Source of the DNA: Pyxicephalus adspersus
Taxonomy: Eukaryota; Chordata; Amphibia; Anura; Pyxicephalidae
Assembly (NCBI RefSeq): GCF_032062135.1
Contig: NC_092859.1
Coordinates: forward strand, 154,807,211-154,871,210
Length of the DNA stretch: 64,000 nt
Direction of reading: 5' to 3'
In this document: positions 24,401-36,099 of the stretch, piece after piece
How the letters are laid out: every line of letters starts with the position of its first letter
Numbering within the stretch: position 1 is the first letter of the stretch
Notes under the pieces: model-generated
The model's input: only the letters and a program-made list of their open reading frames with translations
What the model was told of the DNA's origin: nothing
Databases searched by the model: none
Position numbers and translations under genes: made by a program

Positions 24401-24740
24401 TAGGGGTCAGCAAACTTTTTTGGCTACTAGGCCATTTTAGGAGGTCAAGAAGGCACACTAGGCCAGACTTTCTATCTAGTCCCGCGCTGATGGCTCCATC
24501 CCCNNNNNNNNNNNNNNNNNNNNNNNNNNNNNNNNNNNNNNNNNNNNNNNNNNNNNNNNNNNNNNNNNNNNNNNNNNNNNNNNNNNNNNNNNNNNNNNNN
24601 NNNNNNNNNNNNNNNNNNNNNNNNNNNNNNNNNNNNNNNNNNNNNNNNNNNNNNNNNNNNNNNNNNNNNNNNNNNNNNNNNNNNNNNNNNNNNNNNNNNN
24701 NNNNNNNNNNNNNNNNNNNNNNNNNNNNNNNNNCCCCCTG
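24401..24740. mobile_element. hAT-type MITE containing the larger assembly gap
   Basis: Begins TAGGGGTCAGCAAAC and ends CCCCCTG. The 8-bp duplication GTCTAACT flanks it exactly (24393-24400 and 24741-24748), which shows that both ends belong to one insertion although 230 internal bases (24504-24733) are N. Confidence 0.88.
24504..24733. other. Assembly gap (230 N)
   Basis: Run of N bases inside a hAT-type MITE. Any open frame spanning it is an artefact. Confidence 0.99.
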
Positions 24741-24748
24741 GTCTAACT

Positions 24749-25836
24749 GGTCGAACAGGTTCTCCCAAAAAATACATAAACTCCAACTTTGTTTCCTAAA
24801 AAGGTTTTTAGTCTATGGCATACCAACAAAGTCAAAACCCAAAAGATATTATTTCTTCAAATAATCCAGAGCTGTTTTTATGACATTCCATTATAGATAT
24901 TTATAACCAAAAGCTTCCAATGTAATTTGAATGAATGATATCAACCTACTGTAAGCTTCTGCACAAGTTCTAGGAGAAGGTCAAATTTTATTTGCATATT
25001 TTTTTGCACAGTATTGTCATTCACCCCTTATCCTGATTACAGGTATCTTTCTCCAGTCACCGGGTTCCTGGTCTTAACTGTGAGAAGACTATAGAGTAGG
25101 GACCCACTGTGCCATATTGTCATGGCCACCTAAACCATATAAATGATACATTTTGCAACATTTTACATCTATATGTTTCATCTGTGTATGTATTTGTGTG
25201 GGGTTCAACATAAACTGCATGCAGAAGATGCTGTCCTTATTACCCTGGCTCACTCATCATCCTCTTCTGGTGGAATAGGCAACCGGTGAATATCTATGTC
25301 GCCAATACAAACCAATTCTTCTCAGAGCAGCTGCTTCCCCACATGGAGACAAAAGTCACACAACTACTGGTTTTCCATAAAAGCATATAATGAGCCAGAT
25401 CCTACAAGTCATTAAAACCTCCATTATCCTTCAGAAACACTTAGTCAAGCTCCTTAACTAGCAATGCTTACATTATCACTGTAAGATTAAAGCAAAAGTG
25501 CAACAGTCGCAGCAAATTTATCCACAGAAGAGACAGATGATAAACAATAATTAACCGCCCTTTAAGCAATGCCCCAGTGCCCCAAATATGATACTACAAT
25601 TAGTAATTTCATCTACATTACAGCTACTAAAACAAAAAATGCAAGTGTACACATGCTATAGACTATCCCGAAATTCCTCTTTGGTAGAGGGCCCAGCAAC
25701 GCATTGCGAAGCTTATACTTTATCTGTTATAGAATCTGCCATGGCAGTTTTTTTCTTGATTGCAAAGGTCCAGCCTTATACTATTCAAAAGTCTTACATA
25801 GAATCCCCTCCTGTGGAGATTAAATAGGTCATCCAT
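24749..25836. other. Non-coding stretch, possibly distal ANTXR1 3' UTR
   Basis: I recognise no gene. If the receptor uses a polyadenylation signal farther from the stop, part of this belongs to its 3' UTR (an AATAAA on the minus strand lies at 24992-24987). Confidence 0.35.
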
Positions 25837-26787
25837 TTTATTTGTCCCTCTACGTCAACTGTCTCTCTGAAGGCACGTACTGAGAGCACAACTTCTCTTC
25901 CTTTTCCAGGCTTTACATTTTCTATTGTTGTAGATTAAAGCCATTTTACTACCCTGAGGGAAGTCATCAGATTTTTTGGTTTCTTTATTTATCCAGAGAT
26001 CCAGATGTATGTAATTTGAGAAAGATTCTCCATAGTTTCATCAAGTCAGCCATAGGCATCAAAAAGAGTTTTTTCTCTCTTACAAAATTTTTTTCTGGGT
26101 GTGCAAAACAATAGAAAATATCCATGGAAATAACTTGTATGGGAAGGGAATACTAATATTGCATCAGACCCTAGGGATGGCCATCTGTCCACCTAATGAC
26201 TTCTTCAGCGATAAGACCACATGGTCAAAATTCATCTTTTCAGATTTAATCCTGATCTTTTTGGCTGATAAAACTTTGAAACATACTAATTAACAAAGTA
26301 ATTCGTTTTCCACTCAGTTGCTGCATTCTTGACCTTGTTCCTTGTCATAAGAGTAACTTTTTAATAATGATTTATGGAAAAACAAATTAAAATTTAAAAT
26401 AAATCTAGCTGTTTAGTGGATGACCGCCAACCGTGACTTACTGATATTCTGCTTTTGATTATTGATTTACTTGTGGCATTTGTGGGGGAATGTTCATTCA
26501 CGTTCTCCACACAACTTCATCCAGCTTTGAAGGTCAAGCAGTCATAAGAGTTGGTTTGAGATATGACCGTAGGTGTCGAAATGAGATCAAGTAATTTGAA
26601 GAATCATCTAAAGGTAAAATAAATCCACATGGTAATGTCACTTAGTTCTAGTTAAAGTGGTTTGAAAAAGTGGTTTTGATCAATAGCTGTTCTGTCCAAT
26701 TGCTGAACATCACATCCATCCAGGAAAGAAGAACTTCTTCAAAGCCACCCCCAGAAGAACTGGAGATGGAAAATTGTGCTCGAAACT
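25837..26787 (-). other. ANTXR1: Probable ANTXR1 3' UTR with candidate polyadenylation signals
   Basis: Downstream of the stop, on the minus strand, the sequence is AT-rich and non-coding. The first AATAAA hexamers in gene orientation are at 25989-25984 (inside AAATAAA) and 25842-25837, about 800 and 950 bp after the stop. Further AATAAA words occur farther left, for example 24992-24987. Mammalian ANTXR1 has a long 3' UTR by memory, so the real end may be farther left than drawn. No transcript evidence is available. Confidence 0.45.
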
Positions 26788-27087
26788 CTAATCTGAAGGG
26801 CGTGGAGGTGGTCTGTTGGGAGGTGGAGCTCTCACGGGGGGTGAGGCTAAGGGTGGTGGAGGAAGAGAGCCGGTTGGGGATGGAGTTGGAGGTGGATAGT
26901 TAATTGGCTGAGGAGGTGGACTTGCTGGAGGAGGAGGGGTAAAGATTGGGCTCTGGGGTGGAGTATAGATTGGGCTCTGGGGTGGATTATATATTGGGCT
27001 GGATGGTGGTGTCAAAAGTGGAGCATTGTTTAATGGATATCTTGGTGGCATTGGCTTCTTTTCTCTTGTGAAATTGATGCATTTTCC
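26788..27087 (-). CDS. ANTXR1: ANTXR1 terminal coding exon (end of Ant_C and proline-rich C-terminus)
   Basis: This is the last coding exon: 99 residues plus a TAG stop at 26790-26788. It opens GKCINFTRE, completing the Ant_C signature begun in the previous exon (GDK/GKCINFT), then YPLNNA, then about 75 residues dominated by proline and serine, ending RPPPRPSD. The minus-strand acceptor is tgatttgcttgcag with ag at 27089-27088. The proline tail holds several PxxP and polyproline stretches of the kind that bind SH3, WW or EVH1 modules; any partner is inference. An 8-residue unit of the type SPIYNPPQ is repeated about three times and matches a 24-bp DNA repeat at 26944-27010. The tail therefore seems somewhat longer than the mammalian one as I remember it. 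The coding strand is strongly C-rich, unlike its surroundings. A polyproline frame alone would be weak evidence; the GKCINFTRE start and acceptor make it firm. Confidence 0.92.
   Translation of the reverse strand, partial: GKCINFTREKKPMPPRYPLNNAPLLTPPSSPIYNPPQSPIYTPPQSPIFTPPPPASPPPQPINYPPPTPSPTGSLPPPPLASPPVRAPPPNRPPPRPSD
26944..27010 (-). repeat. 24-bp tandem repeat inside the ANTXR1 last exon
   Basis: On the plus strand, GATTGGGCTCTGGGGTGG starts at 26944 and again at 26968, with a third diverged unit from 26992. In the minus-strand protein this gives three 8-residue units of the type SPI(Y/F)(N/T)PP(Q/P). The length is a multiple of three, so copy changes keep the frame. Confidence 0.9.
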
Positions 27088-27618
27088 CTGCAAGCAAATC
27101 AAAAAAGATTAAGATTAACATTTACATATATTTTCGAAAAACAAAAGAAAACGTTTAAGTTAGGCAAAGTAAACACATGGCTATTAAAAAATCTTTAGTT
27201 ATGAAAAATCCATTCTAGGTTTGCATACATATTGTTTATAAATTACATACATTTTATTATCATGGAGAAGTCTTGAGGAAGTATGCACATAGAAAGTTTT
27301 TTTTACTTGTAGAATAGTAATGGGTTAGAACGTAATTTCCTTTTTACCCCCGTTAAGTGCTCTCTTGACCCGCCCTCGTGGCCACTGTCACTGGAATGAA
27401 GGTGAAGAAATATCCATTTTGAGTTGTCACTAGAACAGGAATAAAGGCTAAATCCTTCAATTATTACACTTCTTCAAGTGGCAACTCTATAAGAAGGCCT
27501 TTCTGTTACTTTGAAAAGAGTTCCTTTTACTTCTTATCTACAGACCAGCAACTAAAAACTGGTAAAAAAAGGTAAAACTGCTTCCTACTTCATTGAAAAT
27601 CCATGTGGGCTACCTATT

Positions 27619-27828
27619 GGGGCTGATTTATTAAAGCTCTCCAAGACTGGAGAAGGTAGACTTTCACAGGGGAACCTGGGTGATCCAGCAAACCTAAAAT
27701 GAATCTGGTCCAGGACTGAAAAAAATTGCCAACTAATTGCAAATGAAATCCATTCTTGGTTTGCTGGATCACACAGGTACTCCAAGTCTATCTTCTCTCA
27801 TCTTGGAGAACTTTAATAAATCAGGCTC
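27619..27828. repeat. Palindromic MITE (P family)
   Basis: Starts GGGGCTGATTTATTAAAGC and ends ACTTTAATAAATCAGGCTC. The two halves are inverted copies around an ATTGCCAACTAATTGCAAAT centre. It lies in the ANTXR1 intron, about 530 bp downstream (in plus coordinates) of the last exon's acceptor. Confidence 0.9.
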
Positions 27829-28828
27829 ATTACGGGCAGGCAATATGCTTTTTTGTTCTTCTATTAGTTACAAAGAATGACATGGAAACTTTAGTAGTTT
27901 TGCTTGAGTTTTCATAAACTTACTGTTTCTCCTCCTACCACTTCTTTTGTATCATAGTGGCAAATACACCATTGCATAGCAGGGGAGAAGATATTTTTTA
28001 AATGTATTTCAGAATTTGTTTTATTATGAACTGCTGAGGATGAAAGGTGTCTGTCCACAGGAGCCAAGATTCAAATCTCCGTACATTTTGACATTTTGTG
28101 GCAAAGAGACAAACCGAGTCATATCTTTTAACACAAAGTCTTTTTTTTCTAATTTTTTTCTAAATTTTGAATGGGGTCATTTCATTTTACCATTTTAGAT
28201 AAAACTATGCATAGAGCAGGTAATCTAAGGACATGCTGAGTTTATGTTATTAGTAAGACACTAAGTGAGTTAGGAGGTCTGCTGAACAATGAAAAAAAAA
28301 TTCAATGTCAGCGGAGAAAGGGTTAGCCCCCTGGAAAGCCGGACATGCCTTTTAGCTGCTTTCCAGAAATGACACAACTGCCTCGCACACTTAAACCAGC
28401 TGCTGGAACAAAGCAAGCAGAACAGAGCCCAAATAAATTGCACTGAGATTTGAAAATATGAGAAATATATGGCAGATTGTTTGGCCATGCTGAGTATGGA
28501 AATCTGACTGTCAGCTGAGGTTCATGTAAGGATATTAACTCAGTGTAGCAAAGCTCAATGGCTAAAAGTATCAGATTCTAGAGTAGAAATGGATTATACC
28601 ACAAGATTCGGGATCTTTTTAAATGTGCATGCACTATGAATCATGTACAGAGCCAGTACACAAATAATAAAGGTTACATTATATAGGAGCCCTAGTAAGC
28701 AAAAGACAACATGGTGAGCTCCCAAGGTGGACCATAGAAGGTAGCCTTTACTATATACAAAGTGGAATGTTTCCCAGTGTTCTGTTTTGTTGGCCAACAC
28801 ATATTATATATACATATAAGAAAACATA

Positions 28829-29345
28829 TTAAAGCGTACCTAAACTTTACATAAAAGGGTAAACAACCCCTTTATGTTATGTAAAAATTCTGTTGTTTGT
28901 TTTTTTTTAAGTCCAACACCCTTTTTTTAAAAAAAAGAGGGTGCAGCATCGCCCCCTAATTCTCGATCGCCTAGGCAATCCAGAATGAATGGGAGCGTAA
29001 AGCCTCCCGGAATACCTACATCACGCATCCTGGGAGGCTCTTGGATGCCTTGAGAGCCTTTTCATGCAAAAAGAAAAATTTGCAGATCTCACACATGCAC
29101 AGTGAGATCGGCAAGTTTTTTTTCCATCCTACGCCACCCAATCTCGCCAAGTCTGGGTCGGGTAACGTAGGAAGAAAATCCCAAAAGAAAAGGCAAAAAT
29201 AGCGCCGCCCAGAGCGCCTGCTCGAGGACGGATGCCGGGACAACATGGCACCCAATGCAAGACACCTCCGGATGGATCAAACTGCCCTGCGAGATTGAAG
29301 GTAAGTGTATTTTTTTAAGCACTTTCAGTTTAGTTTCTCTTTGAA
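28829..29345 (+). repeat. TTAA-type MITE (Q family)
   Basis: Starts TTAAAGCGTACCTAAAC, contains AAAAGGGTAAACAACCCC, an A-rich stretch, a CGATCGCCTAGGCAATC block also present in the 5857-6276 copy, and GAAGGTAAGTGTATT before the end CTCTTTGAA. It is GC-richer than its surroundings in the centre. Confidence 0.75.
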
Positions 29346-29531
29346 ACCTGTTTCTAATATTTTAATAAACGTCTCAGTTTGTACCCATTTAGAAATAAAT
29401 TGGAAAGTCACTAATTGCATCAACAAAGCAGTATACAGTTTGGTCTCTTCTTAAAGTTTCACATTCTGATATTTCAAGTAACACTGGGTCTGGTTACCAA
29501 TGTTTTGTGCTGAATAAACAATTGATAAGTG

Positions 29532-29790
29532 AAGCCCATAGTTTTTACATGTTTTCAAACCTTTATAGAGCTTAAGGTTAGGTCAACACTGAGTCACTTG
29601 GGGATCTACTGCTCTTAGTGCCAGCCAGTCTACCCAATGATTGGACAAAGTCCTTTGGAATCCAAAAGGAAGAGGCCCAAGTTTTCACATGCCTTTAGAC
29701 CTTTATGGGCTTTAAGGTAGGGTCAACACTGAGTCAATTGGGGATTTACTTTTCTAACCAATTCTGGGACAAGGTCCTTTAAAATGCAAG
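29532..29790. repeat. Local direct duplication, unit about 135-145 bp
   Basis: GAAGCCCATAGTTTTTACAT to GGGGATCTACT (29532-29612) recurs as GAGGCCCAAGTTTTCACAT to GGGGATTTACT (29670-29750). Both contain GGTCAACACTGAGTCA. The two copies differ at several sites, so the event is not recent. Confidence 0.75.
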
Positions 29791-30316
29791 AAGAAGATGC
29801 CAAAACCTATTTTTTACCATATACAACCAATTGAAGCTTTTGCTTTTATTGACCAATTTTAAACCTTTTTTTAAATTAGGTGTCTTCTGCGGCTTGCTAA
29901 GTTGAGTATGCAGAATTCAGCAGTATCCCTGTTTGTGGAAGAAAAATCTTTTGAAGGAAGCAGATATTACCACCACTGGCCTATTTTGGAAAAACAATTC
30001 TGAATGAACAAAGCTTTCTAACCTGACTCGTTGATAGAAGCCCAATGTGAAAATGGATCCAAATAGAAATGGAACTGTGAGAAATGGAAGTGGCCTTGCT
30101 CCAAGGGTACCTAAGGTAACCAAAATGCTGACATGCAACTTTTAATGCTTTAGGAAATATTGGCCTTATTGTCTACAGTGGTCTTCAAAGAAGCAACCAT
30201 TTACTCAAATAAAAGGATTTCGTTATAGAATTAAAGATAGAAGAGATAACTCAATTGTCTGCTGAATCACAAGCCAATAGCCAATAACTCAGCACCTAGA
30301 GACTTGAAGCAGAGTC

Positions 30317-30633
30317 TAAAGCTACGTACACACGTACAATGGTTCTTGCCCGATAATCCGCTCAGGGACGATATCGGACGACAATCTGGAGTGTGTACAG
30401 CGTCTGACATCCATCATCCGAACGACCGTCCTGGCGGATCCACGGACGATGAATAACGAACGATCCTAATGCAAGGAAAGGGGAAAGCGCGCAGCAGAGT
30501 GGCCCTCTGTCGTTCTCCCCCTCCCTCTGCATAGAGCAGAACGCTGGTGTGTGTACAGCATTCGTTCATGCATCGTGCAGATCATAAAAGATCCTTTCCA
30601 ACGACAATCAATTGCACGTGTTTATGCAGCTTA
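30317..30633 (+). repeat. CpG-rich MITE (R family)
   Basis: Starts TAAAGCTACGTACACACG and ends GCACGTGTTTATGCAGCTTA, which are inverted copies. The interior is rich in CGAAC/ACGAT words and contains GTGTACAGC twice. Its high CpG content stands out against the AT-rich intron. The same family is present inverted at 47391-47649. Confidence 0.82.
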
Positions 30634-30638
30634 AGTCA

Positions 30639-30860
30639 GCCTTTCTTGACATTTTTAGCAGGGGAACCATTCAATTAACCCTCAGATCATTGGGAACCCC
30701 TTCTTCTACAGCCCCCAGATATAATATTGTGGTCAGTGTGAAGAATGCTTCTTACGTAGCCAAGAACGTCATCCTTACAGATAGCCAAAAAGATAATTGG
30801 GGTCACTGGAACTTACTTGACAGTCACAAATTGCTCATGGCTAAAGTAACCCCAAATTTT
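30639..30860 (+). repeat. MITE of the T family
   Basis: Begins TTTCTTGACATTTTTAGC, contains GGGAACCCCTTCT, and GTCATCCTTACAGATAGCC. The same blocks are in the same order at 40388-40648. It directly follows the CpG-rich MITE. Confidence 0.75.
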
Positions 30861-32379
30861 CCAAATTTGGATAAAAAACATTGGTATAAATAGTTTTTGG
30901 ATGCAAGTGATAGGAGTCAAAAATTATTCTGTGCCCCATAACTTATAACTCTTTGTAACTGTGACCTTTCATATCTTTGAATTAGATAAAATGCAAGCTG
31001 TCGGGTTGACTTTGATCCTTCTTCAGGCAATAACGGAGGAACAAACTAAATTTATTAAGGTAAGGATCTCTATTATCACACTATTAATTTGTGCAATTGC
31101 TTGTTTCTTTGACCATTACAAGCGGGTAAACCCTGTCCTTCTTGATGCTATCCCCTGACATCTGTCACTTCAGCAGGGCAGAAATGTTGGCTGCAAGAAA
31201 TATGCCAACGGCCAAACATTACTCCCAATAATCCCCAGAATAGGGAACAAGAGTAGGTGTAATGCACATTCCAATATATATATGCATATATTATACATAA
31301 TTTTGCATTGCATACCATTTGTATATAATGTTTTGTTAATACATCTCACTATCCTTGAAAATGAACATAATATCTAATGTTTAACACCAAGGACAGCATA
31401 TATTCAAGGATCCATTACATTCTGTATCTCATTACCACTGAGGCAGCAGCGTGATTTACTGTATAGCTGTGCCAAAACCACAAAATCACAAATATAATCC
31501 TATTAAGGGTTTCTCCCTGTAACCTTGCAGAGGGTCAGGAACAAATGTTATAAAAAAAAAAGAATGAGATCCAAATGTATGTCTGCCAGAGACAGCACCA
31601 AAAAGGTTACAGCTGGAGTGAAGGTTCCCAACCCTCTTATCTTGTGTATCCCCAAATTAACTTTATCATTTACTGTCTGATATTTGGAATCTTGATGAAC
31701 ATATGAGCGATCTGGAAACACAAGAATGCTAGCCAATTACATAAAAATAAACTACTGCCGAGTAGAACCTACCTAAGACTGAAGTAGTCTATAGTTCTAG
31801 TTTTTAATATAAATCTAAAAATATAAGGAAATTGTTTCTTGTTTGGGCATATACAAATACAACTTGTGTTCAGAATTGCTGGCATAGAGCCAATGGTACA
31901 GCTGTTTTAGGCTTCTTCACCATTCACAGTGCAGTGAATGACAATTTTGGAGTAGGGTGATTTGTGCAAGACATTAGAGGAAACATATTTACAACAATTT
32001 GGCTAATTTTCATCCATGCCATAAATGTATCCTTAGGAGATGCTTATCCGGCCAATCCTGTGCTGTTTGCCGCTGCAGTATTTTATGGTTTTATTTATTC
32101 TCTTAGTCGGTGCAGCAAGGAAAACATAATTAGTTCTCAGCAGCTTGCAGCATCCCTTGCTTCCCTTTAGCCGTGCAGCCTGAGATGCACCTTCAGCATC
32201 CCCAGCACATACTCATACAGCTGAAGGGGATTTTAGGAGTAGTCTCTGGCTTCATCCTACTCCGCCACTGGCTGCTAAGACTTTATGGACTTTCTGCTCA
32301 CCAGTTGCCTGTTGTAGCAATAAATTGGGATGCTGGTGTTTATTTGTTAGATCTACTGTTGATGACTCTGCTGTTTCTG

Positions 32380-32740
32380 AACTTGTGATGGACCTTGTGC
32401 TTTGTCTTTTCCCTTGGATACTTTGTTTGGCAGACCGATTACCTATGTATGACCCATGGCTCTGTATGCTGGACTTTCCTCTTCTGGAATCTTTTGTACT
32501 GTGTTATTTGTGGGCTCCTGGTCCCTTTTCCAAAGACACCATCACTATGCACAGAATTCCTGGGGGCAACTATGCGCTGAGAAGGTGCAAATGGCCTGCT
32601 GTACTAGACTGGCATGTGGTGAGCACTGGTGCTAGACCAGGGCCTTACATGTACAGTTTTTATACATGTTTCCAATGTCACCCTCCTGCCCACAAAAAGT
32701 TTGGCGACAATGCTATAGTTAGGGGTCCTGCAAATTAACA
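32380..32740 (+). repeat. Unclassified repeat, plus-strand copy of an inverted pair
   Basis: CTTTGTCTTTTCCCTTGGATAC, GACACCATC and TGGCATGTGGTGAGCACTGG-like segments recur in the same order, inverted, at 33130-33560. The frame at 32325-32738 crosses it but has no domain. The class is unknown. Confidence 0.65.
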
Positions 32741-33129
32741 AAAAAATTTAAGCTGTATTTTTGTGAATTCATATAATTTGCCCATCATCACCACCATCAT
32801 ACCCAGCCTTTTTAAGAGTGGGGACTCTTACTGCTTTTACTGCTGGCTAAAACAACAATTTCACAATACCTCTATAGAAAAGGTGATTTCTGCCATAGGG
32901 CAGGTTCATGCTGATGGTATTACTATCAGTACCATTACCATAAAAAAACATTAGACATTCAGAATACCAAGCCAATTTAACAAATGATAAAAAAGTTCTC
33001 AGCCCTAATGCAATATAAACCTCCAGGATATCTCTAAATGATTAAAAACATTCACCACCGTCATAAAGTTCCAGCAGTACTGTACAATGTAAACAACAGA
33101 AAAAACAGATTTGTGATACCGTTTACAGC

Positions 33130-33560
33130 AGAGGTTTGGGGGAAATGCTTTGTCAGGCAACAGCTATATACAAAACGTGTGCAGATGTTGTAAGGTCCTG
33201 ATCCAGTGCCACTGCTCACTAGATGCCAATTCCTAATTTTAACTCTAAACCCTTTACCTATAGGAAGCAATTGCTCAGCCCGGGGAGTATAGTTGCACTG
33301 TCTCAGCGTATGGTTGCCCCCATGATTCCCGTGTGCAAAGGATGGTGTCTGGAAAAAGGACTGACAGAGGACCAGGAACCCCCATGAGCAGGGTAGAGGT
33401 CACAATGTGTGGTTAGAGAATCGAGGGTCCAGGTGACCCACAGAGTAGAGGAATGTCCAGCAAAGGTGAGCCCAGGAAACAGGGCCAGTGGTCATACACA
33501 GGCAGTCAGTCCACCACACATAGTATCCAAGAATAGGACAAAGCAAAGTCGGGTCACAGG
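33130..33560 (-). repeat. Unclassified repeat, minus-strand copy of an inverted pair
   Basis: The reverse complement contains TTTGTCCTATTCTTGGATAC, AGACACCATCCTTTGC and TGGCATCTAGTGAGCAGTGG, matching the element at 32380-32740. The two copies are separated by about 390 bp and are diverged. Confidence 0.65.
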
Positions 33561-34519
33561 GAAAGATCCTCCCAATTTGTAAAACAATAGTTCATGTTTG
33601 AGGTTGGTTGCTTGGTAATCTGGCATGGTGGATGTCTAAAAAACATCGTCGGACACCGGAACTGACATTATAACTGATTGAATCTGGCAATGAAAGTCTA
33701 GTTTCTGAATGAACTTTAAGATAATTTAGACATGGGAGTACTTGGGCAGAAAGAGGGTTTATTGAGTTCAATATTATTTTAGCCATAACCATACTACCAT
33801 ATAGTTGGTACACTCATACTTGGGACCCGCAGGGGAATCATGACACCTTTGGGGTGCCCTTAAGTCTCCCCCAGTCCAGCCCAATTTTCCATCTTTGGGT
33901 CTGGCTGGTTGCCCATTTAGATGGGTGGTAACTCTATATTTTTTTCTCACCTTCAGGGATGTTGCCTCTTGATTAGCTCCATACTATCAATCTATTTTGT
34001 CATTTCTTATGTTGTTTCATGTTTGCTTTATGCCTTTGATCTCTCCCCCTTCTTTCTATCTTTTCCTTATCTATATCTGAGGCTGTAGAGCTTATTGAGT
34101 GGCTACATCCCCCTTGCACTTCCATGGCTCCCATGCTGTTGCCTCTCTGTGCTCCATGCACCTCTTTCAGTATTTGGAACGCTTCACTCTGGGACGTCGA
34201 ATATCATGCCTCCCCCTGGTGATGCCCTGACGTTGGACGTGCTTGCACATGGGACGCCGATGAGCGGGTTCCAAACATCCTGGTGTGGGTAAGTATAAGA
34301 GGTGGTGGGTCTCACCAGAGGTGGTGGGTCTTTACCAGATTCAGTATCTCTGAACTGGATGAACAGGTGCACCTGTCTGCAATCCCTATCTGACTCTGAG
34401 ACCTGCGTCTGGTTTCACCATTAGCCACCCTTCTTCTGTGAACCAGCATACATTTCTGGGAGGAGATATCTACCTTGAGTGGTAATAATTATTATTGACA
34501 AAATCTCAAAACACCGTTT

Positions 34520-34552
34520 CCTGAAGAAACATTTATAATCGCGAAACGGATG
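34520..34552 (+). repeat. Hammerhead-like motif, weak-stem copy
   Basis: CCTGAAGAAACATTTATAA, then TCGCGAAACGGATGG. Both single-strand blocks are recognisable but the internal stem is poor and the distal palindrome is broken. Confidence 0.5.
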
Positions 34553-34652
34553 GAAACTATATATTGTCAGGAGACTATGTGAGAATGCTATATGCGTATG
34601 AGAATATGTACTGAATATGTACTGACGGTATATTCAATGTATATGACTCACT

Positions 34653-34680
34653 AATATATATATATATATATATATATATG
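34653..34680. repeat. (AT)n microsatellite
   Basis: About 28 bp of AT dinucleotides, 100 bp after the motif at 34520. Confidence 0.9.
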
Positions 34681-35438
34681 TTTGTTTTTTTCAGCTTATC
34701 CTGTTCTTAAATGGAGAAGTAAAAACGTTGTTTGATTTGAGAATATGCCTTCAAAGTCTCGCTTTTTGGATACATAATGCTAAAATCGTTCATATTCGAA
34801 CATAAAACCAATAACACTTAACTATTTGGAGTGGCTATGTTACCCCCAAATGTAATGTTGGATACAAAATCTGTCTCTTTTAATTTATATTATTATATCA
34901 TTGGCTCCCCTTAGGTGAATATTTAATTATTGAATGGGTTGTGATACCCTCATATGTAATGCTGGATATTAAGTTTGCCTTTTTAGGTCCTTATTACTAA
35001 ATCATTGCCCCCCCTCCCCTCCTATACTAGTATACGAACATATCAGTATTTTATTGTATTATTACATTACAAGATATGGACGCATTAGAATAAAAACTCA
35101 TCATTATTCTGCTGATGTATATATATTTACATATATATATTATTTATTATTATTTATTTATTTACTCTTTACAGCTGCTGCATTGCTATTACCCTGTGGT
35201 AGGTTTGCATAAGACTACAATAGATCTCTTAAAAACTTCTTTCTACCGTGGTCTTTCCTCCTCCCCTTGTGCTGATTCCCACGCCAGGCTTAGTTGTACC
35301 ATTTTGTTGATACTTGGTGGTACGTATAATTTAGTTTTTTCAAACAATTTTTTCTTGAGATATGTAAACCTAAAATTAATAGTTTCTTTATTAATATGTT
35401 ATATTGCTACCATATCTATTGTCTGTACAAACGAAATC

Positions 35439-35473
35439 CCTGAAGAAGTGGACTAAATCTGCGAAACGCGTTG
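35439..35473 (+). repeat. Hammerhead-like hairpin motif
   Basis: CCTGAAGAAGTGGACTAAA, then TCTGCGAAACGCGTTGG. GAAAC and ACGCGT are intact and AATAAA follows at 35637-35642. The stem is weak. Confidence 0.6.
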
Positions 35474-36099
35474 GATTGCTACAGCATATCAATCAACTGT
35501 ACTTTCATTAGGTTACATTGGTATATTTAGCACTATGTTTTTAATTTGAGTCTGCTACCTCACCTGTTACTTAGATACATAGAGGTATTACAGACCTTCT
35601 AATGTGTGTGTATTGATGTTTTTATATTTTGTAATAATAAAGCTTTCTTTTTTTATATAACCATGACTGTATATACTGGGTTGAAAGTCCCACTTACAAA
35701 CGTTGATTTTTTTAACACTTTAAATATGAGATTTGGCAATTGATATACTATTTTTGTAACTAGCCATAACCATACACCACATCTAAAGATCAGGTCCAAA
35801 TGCATTTCCCTATTTATTGTTTAGCTATAGAAGCAGTTTGACTTCGTACCAAGATGGGTATGTATAAAGAACAGAGTGCATTGAAGTCCAGGCAGTTAGT
35901 GGGCATCACTGACTTTGACCCCTATACACCCATTAGGAGCTTGGGCAAAATTGAAATGACTCTTCTTGTTTCTATGTAGCTTGGCTTAATTGAATAATAA
36001 GAATTCACTTAAAGATGTAATTGGAAAATATTGTTTGACGTGTACATTATGCAACCAACATTCAATAAAGTTTAGGAGTGACGTCACATACCACAAGCA

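Noticed and set aside
24214..24864. Longest open frame in the window (216 residues, plus strand)
   Set aside because: Most of it is translated N from the 230-bp gap inside a hAT MITE. The flanking residues have no family features.
1..25800. A neighbouring gene downstream of ANTXR1
   Set aside because: I looked on both strands for exons with splice signals and family motifs and found only transposon-derived coding. Small exons of an unfamiliar gene could still be missed.
26670..26903. Plus-strand frame opposite the last ANTXR1 exon
   Set aside because: It is the antisense shadow of the proline-rich coding sequence.
30317..30633. Possible CpG island or promoter
   Set aside because: The CpG content is explained by a mobile element with inverted ends, and a second copy exists at 47391-47649.
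32325..32738. 137-residue plus-strand frame
   Set aside because: It lies in a repeat present inverted nearby, and I see no domain, signal peptide or splice context.
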